From Paroedura picta (lineage: Eukaryota; Chordata; Lepidosauria; Squamata; Gekkonidae), in assembly GCF_049243985.1 (NCBI RefSeq), contig NC_135386.1:18754202-18818201 (forward strand): 64,000 bases of DNA, in the 5' to 3' direction. The notes under the pieces were generated by a model, which was not told the origin of the DNA, ran no database searches, and worked only from the letters and a program-made list of their open reading frames with translations. Below are positions 23,601-35,600 of this stretch, piece by piece (position 1 is the first letter of the stretch; each line of letters starts with the position of its first letter). The position numbers and the translations under genes are program-made.

Positions 23601-26600
23601 TTGCTTTCCATGGGCATAGAAGGCTGGAACTCTGTTTAGGATTACACCATTGATGCATGGGACAACCCGGGTTCCGGGCTGCCCCCTCCTTGACTGTCCC
23701 ACACTGTCTTTCAGAATATCGGCTGTGACTTTGAAATTGACTCCTACGCAGTGGAGGACCGGTGTGGCGTGTGCCATGGGGACGGATCCACTTGTCAAAC
23801 TGTCAAAAAAACCTTTGAGAAGAGCGAGGGGCGGGGTGAGCTTGCGGGCGAGATTGGTCTCTCGGGTGGGGACTGAAAATCCCCCTCCTTGGGCTGCAGG
23901 GAAGGTAGCAGTACACATCGATAGCATCTAGAGGACAGGAAAGAGGGAAATGACTGGCAAAGTTTTCAAAACTTTCCTTTTTAATATCACTGGGATTTTC
24001 AGCGTGGGAGTCATTTTGTAGCTGGCTGCGCCTCCTGTAGCAGACATTTTGTGGCTGTGCTCCCAATGCCATAGCAGCATTCCAAAGGTGCCTGCAGCCC
24101 CCTCAAGGCTGGGGACAATGCCTGGGAAGGGCCAAACAGCCAAAAGGGCCCAGCTGTTGTAAAGCTCCAGCGTAGGGCCTGCCCTCCTCTTCCTCCCTCC
24201 CGTTCTGTGCAGCTGACTGACTCTTCACTCCCCCGGGCAGGTTATGTCGATGTCGGGCTGATCCCAGCTGGAGCGCGAGAGATTCAGATCGAGGAAGTAG
24301 CTGAAGCGGAGAATTTTCTGGCTCTGCGAAGCGAAGACCCAGAGAAATACTTCCTGAACGGCGACTGGACCATCCAGTGGAATGGGGATTACCAGGTGGC
24401 CGGGACCACCTTCACCTATGAGCGGACAGGAAACTGGGAGAACCTCACCTCTCCAGGCCCCACGGAGGAGCCCGTGTGGATTCAGGTATTTTGGGGAGGT
24501 TCGGTGTATCCCTTTGATAGCAGGAGGGGCCGGGGGCTCCAGTTCCAAACTGGGAGGAGTGAGTTTGAATTCTGCATGGGCAAGGTGGCACACATTTCTT
24601 TCTGGCTCAGACCCCTCCTTGTGAAATGGGGATAGCTGTGATCCGCATCGCGGGCAGGATAAAGAGCAATCTCCCCAAAGCACCTTGCAACAGAAAGCGT
24701 GACATAAACCAGCATTTCTCAGACCGTGATCTGGGCCTCTGAGGCCTGGAGAGGGCTTTTGGAAGGAGACCACTTAAAAATAGCCCCTTTCCAATTTTGT
24801 CCTAAACAAAGGAGTCAGGAACTCCGAGCCAGCTTCCTGCTCCTTCGGCTCTTTCCCAGCGGTGCAAAGGGTTCTCAAGGGGCTATGAATTGCTGCCCTC
24901 CCAAACATCCTCTCATTTGACAGCATTGCTCAGGTTTTGTGGCAGTTCTCTCAGAGCTCTCTAAGCCTCACCTGGGGAGAGGAGGGGTAGGCGATTGTAA
25001 GCTGCTTTGGCTCCTTTGGGTAGGAAAAAGCAAGGTACAAAAAAACAGCTCTTCAAATCAGCTCTGTGAGGCCAAGGATTTCGGGACAGACAGAGAGACT
25101 CCATCCTGGCAGCTCATGGTGGCTTGGAGATGAATGCTGGAAGATCAGGTTATGCCTGACCCTGGCCTTGTTTTATTTCTCTGAGCAGCTCTAAAAGCTC
25201 CCCACCCCCCACACCAGACGTTCTTTGCCTTTAACAGCTGTGGGACAGGCAGCCTTTCCACAGAGGCGGCAGCTGCCCTCCCCCTCCAGGGTGGGGAAGG
25301 GAGTGAAGAAGAGAATGGGTCCATGGCAGACCCCCAAAGCACCCTGAACCCGGAACTCGCAAGCCGCATTCGCCCTTCTCTTTGCAGGCTACAACAACCG
25401 GCTTCTCCAAGAGGCTGGGGGCTGACGCAGCTGGTGGGAGACGCCTCTCCTCTGTGCTTTGGCTGACGAGGGGGAGACCTAGCAGCCCAGGGACAAGGGC
25501 GGGGGGGGGGGGGTGTCTCTCTGGCCCAGCCCTGGAAGGGTGAAATCCTGGTCACTCCTCGCCCCTTGCAGCTGTTGCTGGGGCTCCCGTTTGGAAAAGC
25601 AGCACCCCTCCCATCTCCAGCCCGTGTTTGCAGCTCTCCTTTGGAAGTTGCTTCATTTGGCAGCGGGAAGGCTCCTGCTGAGCTGAGCTGCTTTTCTCCA
25701 GCTCGTGCCCGACCTTCATCCCGTCCAGCTGAAACGGATCTACTTTGCGGCATTCCTCAAAGTGCTGACTCTGGAGAAGCTGCTCCCGGGGGACGGCGGC
25801 CTCAGATCTGGGGGGGGGGAGGCTGGGATTTGGGGGGGGGGGAAGGCCCACTCTGGGTTGCCTGTGAGCTTCCGCCAAGCCGCTCATTGTGCGCCGCTGA
25901 CAGGCCTCCTCAGCTGCCGTCTCCACTCTGCAAGAACTCAGCGGCTGATGGCCCCGCTGTGCCCGGGGTTTGTGGCTGGCCTCTGGCGGCTGGGCCTGCA
26001 GCCCAAGAGGCCCGCCTCCGAGCAAGGGGCCTGAGAGATACCCAGCCCAAATTGTCCCGGACCACGCTTGTGCGGCTGGAGCGACCTTTGGACTGGCATT
26101 CCTCTGTCTCCTTTTGCATTTAAGCTATTGAGGGAAGGGAGGAAGGTGCCCAGCAGCCCTGTGGCTGCGTGTGGTAGGGTAGGGGATGGATGAATGCAGA
26201 CGAGCTTTCCCAGACTTGCATCTGGGGCCTGAGTAAGCAGTTTTTTCCAGTTGAGCGGGTGCTGCAGCGGGACAGGAGAAGTGGCTGGCTGTGCCCTCAG
26301 GAGGTTTTTGCATTGGCATCCCGTTGTTTTTGTAGCCACTGAAGTTCCTCAAGGTGCTGTTTCCGGCAGACCTACATGCTCAGGAGGTTTATGGGTTTTT
26401 GGGGAGATCCAGCCGCAGTCCTTGGGGTTTCCACCTCGGAGTGCAGGCTGCTGCTGATTACTTCCCGTCAGAGAAGTCGGACTTCTGGGGGGAAGGCTTA
26501 GGAGTTAATGAATTCCAGGGCTGGCTTGTTTTTGAAGGAAGATGTTTACTTTAACATTCCTTCCTGCTTGACAGGGCCAGGGGTGCTTTCTCTTTTGACC

Positions 26601-29600
26601 TCTCCTCTTCTTTTCGTGGCTGGTGGGAATGCCTGCGCGGGCCTCCCAGCTGCTCCACCGCTTGCAAGTTCTACACCCGGCGGGCGGCCTTGTCTCTCCC
26701 ACAGGACGTCCTCCTCACTCTGCACCAAGGGGACGTTCCGTTTATCTGGCCGTCCTGCTAGCACTTGGTTGATTGGTGGTTCGGCCAAGAAACCCGGCTC
26801 CCAGTTCCCACTTTGTTGTACTCTCGAAGTATCCAAGGGGAACAGGTTTTAAATAGCCGCAGGAGCTCTGAAGGAAATCCAAGTGCTCAGGACTCTCCCT
26901 CTCCTCCTCCCCTTGCGTATCTTGCCTCCCTCCCCCCCCATCATATTTCCAGCAAAAGCTGTGCACAGGAGTCAGGTGTGAAGGAGTCCCAGCGCTGCCT
27001 TAACGGTTTAGCCTGCATGCGTGCGCTCACACCATCCCCGCCTCCTACTTCCTCTGCCCACTTCCTCTGGGCCTTGTGCACTTTTGAGAATTCTTTTGGA
27101 CTTGCTGTTATCATGAATCATGCCTGTTAAACAGCCCAGAAACTGAACAGCAGGGGCACCTTGAAAACCTTCCAATTTTTATTCAAGATTTGTGTGCAGG
27201 CAGCAGTCTTCGGCTACATGCGCATGAAAGCGTAAGCCTTGAATAAAACTTGGTGGGTCTTCAACATGCCCCTGCTGGACACCAACTTTGTCCTGCTGTT
27301 TCAGACCAGTGTGGCAACCCACCTGAATCTGTCACCTGAAGCTGCCTTTCATACCATTTATTTCAAACCATTCATTCCTGTCGCACCTTCAGTCAGTCTG
27401 ATGTACGTAAGCTTTGCCTCTTTGTACTGTTGTTTTAACCATATGAAAAGAGACAACTGATCTCTTTCATTCCAGCTTTCTCCGTGTGTGCCTCATGGGA
27501 TGAATGTGCAGTTGTCACCCTGTAGCTCCAGGGTGTCTTCCCTCCAGGTGGGGGGTTGTGTTTTCCCAGGGCTCAAGCCACAGTCACGTTGTGGCTGAAT
27601 CTCTCTTTTAAAATGTGTTTTTATCTTATTTATTTAGCTTGCAGCAGTTTACAGCATAAAAATAAAACTGAATAGGATTTCCCCAACAGTAAAACCGAAC
27701 CCACCTCCAAATTCTTTCCTTTCAGCTCTTGTTCCAGGAGAAGAATCCTGGGGTCCGTTACCAGTACACGATACAGAGGGAGTCAGACGGCGAGAATGAG
27801 ATAACGCCAGCCGAGTTCTTCTGGCAGTACGGCTCCTGGACGAAATGCACGGCCACCTGCGGAACAGGTGAGGGGGTTTCACTTGCCCCGTGAGCCACTC
27901 TGCCCCATGCCTCTGGGGTTCTGCTAGGAGTGGCTGGAACTGTAACACTTTCTAGCCAGGGAGCAGAAGCCAACTTTTAACCCTGAGAAAATTCCTTGCG
28001 GTGGGATTGCTAGAGGAGTCTCTCTTGGGCAGGGCTGTCCCACTGTGTGGCTGGTCAGGACTGGGTGTTGAGTGGCTGTTTAGGGCACTGTCAGAAAAGC
28101 CCCACAGAAAAGCCCTAAATGCTTAGGAAAAGCACCAAGAAGGGCAGAGTCTTAGCAAGTATCACCAATCCAGTGCTGCTTGCCTGCAGGAGGGCTGACC
28201 CAAGGTGTTTTGGTCCTTGTAGGAAAAAATCTTGGTGGAACCTCACAGTTGGGGGACAGGGAAGTTGAGGCATTGCTGGACAACCCATAGGCCTTGGCCC
28301 TGCTCTGTTGCCCCCCAAGCTCCCCCCAGAAGGGACATCTTAACTGCTCTGGAGATCAGCTGCTGAAGGCCTCTGTGGGACGGCATAGTTTGGCTTTCTT
28401 CGTGTTTCCAAAGCAGGAGCTTCTGCCTCTTGCTCTTGGCCATCTCAAGGTTACTTTCTTGAGTGACCTTGGAAAACAGGGCTGGCTGTCAAACCCAAGA
28501 TCTCAGTTCCCTGGGGAAGTTTCTTGCTCCAGAGCCAAGTCCCCCCCAAGCAGGAGATAAGGCAAAGTATGCTAATTAATCTTGAACATTCTCCGGCCTT
28601 CTTAGAGCCAGGGTTCAGGGGGGGGGGGAGTGCAGATGGTTCTGTTTTTTAAACACACAGGGAATGCAGCAGCAGCATGTGCAGAAGGGCCAAGGGCTGC
28701 CGTCTAATTAATCAGGAAATAAGGCTGTTTGCCCCACCCAAGGCTCTCTGAAATGCACATGTGGACATGCTTCCATTTTTGTTTAAAGGACAGAAACTTC
28801 CATGCTGGCCAATTGCTCCAAGTTCCAAGCAAAAGGGGCCTGCCTCCCCAGAGCCCTGCGAGTTCTTTAGAGGCTAAAGTGTGGGGAAGCAAGAGGGAGA
28901 AATTCTAGCAAGACTTAATGAAGCCCCAAGGGACAGTGTCCCATCTGAACGACTTCTTTCCACCGGGTCTTCATGCTCACCCCCTGCAGGCAGCTCTTTT
29001 TCAGGGAGCTTCTTCCCATCTGAGCATCGTCTGCTTGCAGCTGTATTTTTATTTATTTTCAGTCAGTTTGCCGGGCTGCGTGCAGATGTTTTCCTAGCTT
29101 CACTTAGGCCGGAAACTGCAGAGCTGCAGAGGCGGCAGGCAGGATACGTTCTGAGGGACCCTGCAACTTGGAAGCTCTCCTTTGGATTCCCAGGCCAGGC
29201 CTCCTTGTGCTTTCCCTCTTCGAGATGGGTGCTTTGCCAGCCCGTGGTGGTCTCGACCATCCTTCCACATTCCCACCCACTGAAGGGGCAATTCTAGTGT
29301 GGCGTGAGGGCAGGGTGTTTCCTGCTTCCTCTGGATCGACAGTCCAGCAGTGGGGCTTGGAAATCAGAGAACAAGGTTCTCCCTTGAGCTTGGTTGGCTG
29401 ATAATCCAGAGGAGACGGGGAGGGGACTTTGTCCTCTGAAGCATGTGGCTTGGCCCACTTCTGAGTCTCCTCTCAGCCAGCCTCCCTGGCGAGGCACGGA
29501 CGGGACAGGGGGGCGGCTGGACATGTCTTTGGTGGGGGGGGGGACTTTTCAACACACAGGCAAAGGGAAGGGAGAAGAGGCTGGTGTAACACCAGAGAGC

Positions 29601-32600
29601 AGAAGGCGACACGGACGGGGGTGGGGCAGTTATCGGATGACTTCTCCATTAACAGCGTGGGGAGAGAAGGTCTGCCAAGCAGCCGCTTCTTGGTGTCCTG
29701 CCAGGATGTTTGTGAGATGCCGGCCAGGAGAAATGCCCAGCGTGCACCTGGGGGGCGGGGGGGGGGGAGCATTTCCCTTTCATCTGCACGAGCCTCTGGC
29801 TGCCTTGACTCTTTTCTTCCAGGAAGGCCTGCGGTCATCGGGGAGGGAGAGGAAGGGAGGGGGAGGCTTTTCCCCGGGCTCCTGGGACAAAGCAATAGAT
29901 GACCACTCTTCCACTGCGGACAGGAATTGTAGGGGGAAAGGAAACCGTTCAAGGAAGTTGTGTGGGTATTTTAATTAGTTGAAGCAGCAGTCTTGGAAAA
30001 GAACAAAGCAATCTCCATTGGGATTAAAGGAGAGTTTTGGGAAACCCTCTCTGGGGCTGGTCTCCAGAATGTCTCATTGTGAACCAACTTGCTCAGGTCT
30101 GGCCAGGATGGGGCCAGTCCCTCTCACGTTACATCTTCATCGGATCCTGCTGCCTTGAAGGACGGATAATTTGCTTCAGTGACTGTCTCTCCCATCCCCT
30201 TTATTTACTTAGGTGGCGTCAGGCCTGGGCCAAGCTGTGGCACTCCACCCCCAGCCCTCTCCCGGGCTCTCTTTCAGTGCTCTGGACGGCCTTGTCTGGT
30301 TTCAGAGTCGGGGGAGATAGTTTTGCAGGCTCCTTTCCCTTCCCTGTGGCCTTTCACCCGTCTGACTGCGACAGCCCCGCCTCACCAAGCCTCCAGCCCC
30401 AGCCACAATGGAGCCCTTGTTCCCCCAGACAATCCAGGGCATTGTGGCCTCCACAGGGTCTCCTTGACGAGGAGCAAATGATTCTGAGCGGGGACTGCTG
30501 ATAAAATGTACACACAGATTTTAGAAGTTGCTGTACTTGGTTTTGTAAATCAGTTAAACAAGGATTGTAAAAAGCCAAGATCTGTGCTTTAGGGGGACGG
30601 TGCTGCTCAGGAGTTAAGGCATCCGGAGGGTCAAACCCACTTCTGCAACTGGACCCCGGCTGGCTTCTTAAAAAGAGTTTTTGTTTAGAAGGGAATTTCC
30701 CCCCTCTGGCCTAAGGAGCGTTATTTTTAGCCTAGCCCTTCCCTGGGATAATTTAAACATGGTAGGCAGGGGGTGGAGGGGGCTGGGGGGGTTGAGAGCT
30801 GCTGTGGAATTACCTTCCCAAGGGGCAGGGGAGACAAAGAGGCCTCTGTGCTGTGGGGAGGGGGGGGTGTCTTGGCATGCGTGGCTTAAACCTGACATTT
30901 GCTGACCTCGCCCCCCCCCCTCCTAATTGCTGCATTCCAGGCTTTGTGTCCCACCCGGCCCCCAAGCGATGGGCAGGTGTGTGCTTGGCCTCTCAGGCAT
31001 GAGCTGCAGGCCTGCAAGCTACCCCCCCCCCCGCCCATCTCCAGAGGTCCACGGTTGCCCGGGTCACCTGCTTGTGTGTGTGTGGAAGGGAGAGGGTCTG
31101 TTTGACCCCCAGCAAACATTTCTGAAGTTGGGGGTCCTGCCAGGGAGCCTCTGTCACAACCAACAGATCCAGCGGAGACAGAGCTGTGAAACATTCTGCT
31201 TTGTTGTGGGGGGGGGGGTGTTGGAGCACACCACGAGCTCTCTGAGCACAGCCGTCCGCCTGGGTGGGGCTGCGACCCTGGGAGAGGCAGTGGTGGAGTC
31301 CTGACCCCGCCTGCTTGATGGCCAGCGCCCCCCCCCCCCCGGTGGTCCTTGGCCTGATTGCCAGTTCACCGTCTCCTCCTGCCCTCAGGCGTTCAGCGGC
31401 AGATCGTGCACTGCGTGGAGAAGGTGGCCGGCATCGTGGAAGAGCAGTTCTGTGACGTGCTGAGCCGGCCTGACGACAAGCAGAGGAGCTGCAGTGAGGA
31501 GCCCTGCCCGGCCAGGTCAGCCCCCAGGGCGTTTCCAGCACCCCCCGCTTGGCCAGACGATGGCAGAGAGAGCTCTGAGCTCCTGTGGGGCCACGGAGAG
31601 GGGCCGATGGCTCTGGAAGCCCCGTCCCCTTGCAGGAGGTGCTGTGTCCTGGGAGCCGGGCACACCCACCCTGCCTGTGGCGGCAATGAGAGTGGGGGTG
31701 GAAAGGGTGGTCCGGTGGCAGCCGTCGTAGGGAGCCCCCAAAGGGTTTCCAAGGCGGAGGCGCTCAGGGGTGGCTTGCCGTTGCTGCCTCCAGACTCCCT
31801 TGCAGTGGGGTCTCCCCTCCAGGGACTAACAAGGGCCGGCCCTGCTTAGCTTCCAAGGTCTGACGAGATGGAGGCCGGCCAAGGCCAAAGGGCCATAGCT
31901 CAGTGGATCTAGAACCCCCCCCCCCCCGCCCCCACCCCTGTTCACGATCCCTTGCTGCCTTCAGGTGGTGGGTCGGAGAGTGGCAGGCGTGCTCGGCCAC
32001 GTGTGGGGACGCCGGGCTGATGAAGAGGAGCGTCCTCTGCCTCCAGAGCGTGGCCCCTGATGAGCAGCGGGCTCTGCAGCCCAGCGAGTGCCGGCACCTC
32101 TCCAAGCCCGACGCCACCGCCCCCTGCAACCGAGAGGTCTTCTGCCCGGCCCGGTGGGTCGTGGGCAACTGGTCTGAGGTGAGCGCGCTCGGAGGGCAGA
32201 GGCTGCCTGAGTCTCGGTGCCTTGGGAAGCCCAGGGTCAAGCCCCGCGGGAGCCAGCCGGCCGGTCTTCTGCCGGATACTCGGGTTGGTTTCTCGCTAGC
32301 TCCTAGAGGCGCTGGGATTTGGAGCTCCCAAGTCAAATGGGAAGGAGACCAACCTAAGATGACCCCAGGGAGAAGGGAGGACAATCCTGCGTCTCTTTGC
32401 CCTCGGACAGAAGTCATGGTGTGATCTCAGGGCTTCCCAGGAAGAGGCAGTCTGCCATTAGCCAGGCAGGCTGGGATCTGCACCGTCACTTGGAAGGGAA
32501 CTGTTTTTGTCCAACGGGTCATTTCAACGCTAGGTAAAGGTCACAGAATCAGTTGTCTGCTTTCTCTCAAGAGAAACTGCATCGTGCTTCCACTAGCCTC

Positions 32601-35600
32601 TGGAAACTGAAACAAGAGAAGAACTCGGGGTTATGGCCAGCCCCATACCTCTAAGCTTAATGTATGGGCCAAGCGTCATTTGGAAAATGAGCACTCAGAC
32701 CTTGCAGGGTAGGGTTAGGCTGAGGGCTGCAGGGTTTGCAGAGAAAAGCACCCCCCCCTCCTCTCACCCCAGAGGTCTCCTGACTTCTTTCTGTTCTGCA
32801 GCATCTCATGCTTCCTCTTGTCTTTCTCAGTGCTCAGCAACCTGTGGGAACGGAACCCAGTGGCGCCCAGTTTATTGCCCCAGTGATTCCAGAGCAAGCT
32901 GCGATCTAGCGCAAAGGCCCGTGTCGCGGCTGGCCTGTCCCTTGCTGCCGTGCCCGAGGAAGACGGAGAGCTCCCTCCCGGACTGGTCTGGCAGTGGCGC
33001 GTCAAGCCGGGAGCTCTTTAACGAAATCCACTTCCTTCCGAACGACCGCATCCCGAAATATGTCCCTCTGGGGCCGGGCTCCGAAGACTTCAATGTCATA
33101 ACGGAGGAAGATTTCCCCCCAAACAGCAACAAAAAGGGGAATGTGTTTGTCGATGATTTTTACTACGATTATAACTTTATCAACTTCCACGAAGATCTGT
33201 CTTACGATGCGCTTGATGAGAACGACGCAAAGCCAGACGCTGGGCCTGAAACCACTCACAAGGGAAAGGATGCGGGAGGAATGCGGCCCGGATCTCTCCC
33301 CACCCGAAACACAGAGCGTGGGAGCACAGGGCTTCCTCCCACTGGGCGGGATATTGAAGACGGGCTTGACCAAGCTCAAGACAGGAACACGGTGGTCAGC
33401 GTGGACGACCCTTCTGTGGTGAGCTCCACCCCCCCCCTCCTCCAGGCTCAAGGACATCCCAACTCCTCGTGGGGAAGACCTCCTCTCCCCTTCAGCCACA
33501 GGGAGCCGTCCCCCCTCTCCCAGCAGGGCTCCTGGGCCTCTGGGTGACACCCAGGAAGACTTGTCCACGGCAGCTGCCGCCTCCTCTGCCGGCTTCCTTT
33601 ACTCGGTCTTCCCGACTTCAGCGTCCCCTTTTGGCAAGAGCAGCAGCAGCATCTGGGGCAATACGGCCGGCCTTCCTCAGGGTACGCAAGATCCTGGCAA
33701 GAGATCAGAGGTTCCTGATGATCAGGGTGGTCGTCCAGGCAGCGGTGTGCGGGATGCTGCACAGGGAGAACTCAACAGCACCAGCCAAGCCACGGTTAGC
33801 GGGGACCGTGGCACAAGCCCAGCGTCTGGAATGCAAGATGGGCCGGTGAATCCAGCCCCCACCGCAGCTGCAGGAATGAGTGGGCCACCCACCCTTGCCC
33901 CTCACCGGTCCCTTCAGCCTGCCGGAGCCACCACCGGCCTTTCCGGGCCTTGGGGACGGGAAGAGAACAGCAAGGACCCTGATGCCGCCAGGCGCTCAGG
34001 CAGCACGGAGCGTCCCCAGACCCCCCTGCCGTCTGCCAGGGGCTCTCGGCCCAGTGCTGGGAGTCCAGCCACAGCTGCCGCTGGAAGCAACACCGTCGGA
34101 ACCTCCGCTCCAAGCTCACGGGCCCTTCGGGTCTCGGCAGTGCCAGGGGTTGTGGAGGTCGCCACCCCCAGCGGTTCCCCTTCCGAGCTGCCCCCACCAG
34201 CCCCAGAGGAATCCAATGAAATAAAGGCCGGGCTGGACACCAAGCTCGCGTCTTCCCACCAGGACCGAGAACTCCACGGAAACGGCAGCACAGGGCTGGG
34301 CACAGACTCACCCAGTGGAGTCCAGTGGGCATTTCCCAAAATGGAGAGGCAGCGGGAAGGGGAAGGGGAAGGGGCACCCCCCATGGTGCCTCCAGCTACC
34401 GTCACACCCCTCCTGAAGGCCCGCTGGGAAGCCGGCAACTGGAGCGAGGCAAGTGAAGCGGGTGCAGCCCCCCCCCATCCTTTGCTGGCCCTTGCAGACC
34501 CCTTCTCTTGCCGTAGGGCGGGGCTCTGCCTTGGAGGATGCGGCTTGTGTCGCCCTCCGCTTGGCAGGCACTTGTGGGGGGCTGCCCCTCATTCCCTCCT
34601 CTTCTCTGCTGCTCTGTCCCCTGGGGGCTGGGGGAGATGGTGCCCTTTGACCTCTGGAGCCCCCGCCTGCCGTTCTGTGCCTTGGAGGCTAACAACGCGT
34701 GGGCAGGAGTGGCAGGGGGAAGCGGGTGGCAGTCTAGGAAAGGAAAGGCGAGATGTCCGTGGTCAGCAGCGTGGGAAAGGATGGGTGCTAATGGTCCTTC
34801 TTGGTTCCAGTGCTCCACCACGTGTGGCCTGGGTGCCATTTGGAGGACAGTTCGGTGCAGCTCTGGCACAGAGGAAGACTGTGGGGCCGCCCAGAAGCCC
34901 ATCCCTGCCCGCCGGTGCTACCTGAGGCCGTGTTCTTCCTGGTGGGTTGGGAACTGGAGTAAGGTAGGCAGACAAGGCCTCTGGGCCTCACCTCTGGGCC
35001 CCCTTGGCATCTCCACGCTTCTGTCCCCACCCTTCTTTCTCCCTCCAGACGCACCCTGAGCATTGCCAAGACGCTAGCAAAAACAGAATACTAGATTGCT
35101 CAAGAGAGCCCACAGCCTGCAGTTAGGAACTAGACTCCTCCCCTGGCACAGGCAGCCCAGCTGATTTCGGGAGTGCCCCTTGACTCCAAGAGGGAGGCGA
35201 CACGGTTGGCCCCTCCCCAACTGAAGAGGGGTGGTTTCACTTCCTTGGGGCCCGGTTTTAGTCCATTATTTAACTCACGGTATCATTCTGTTCCGTGGCC
35301 GTGGGGTTGGGTAGCTACCATTCATGGTGGATTCCCATGGATTTCCCCACGTGCAGTGAGCCAGGGCATGGAGCCCCCAGGAATACCGAGGGTCTGCTGC
35401 GGAGGAAGAGATCCTGCATCAGATGCTTCAGGGTTCCAAAATCACAGTGGGCTTGTGCTTCCAGGTCAAGTACCAAGGCCCAAACCGGCAGTCTGCCCCT
35501 GAGATCCATCCCAGCGGAGGGTTGCTTCTTTAGCCAGACCTGCACTCCAGAACTTGAGAGCCAGCGTGGCGTTGTGGTTAAGAACGGCAGACTCTAATCT

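Noticed and set aside
33420-33446. Tiny intron (gtgagc...cctccag) that would bypass the frame break in ADAMTS7 exon 19
   Set aside because: About 26 bases is far below the minimum for vertebrate introns; the C9 run explains the break better.
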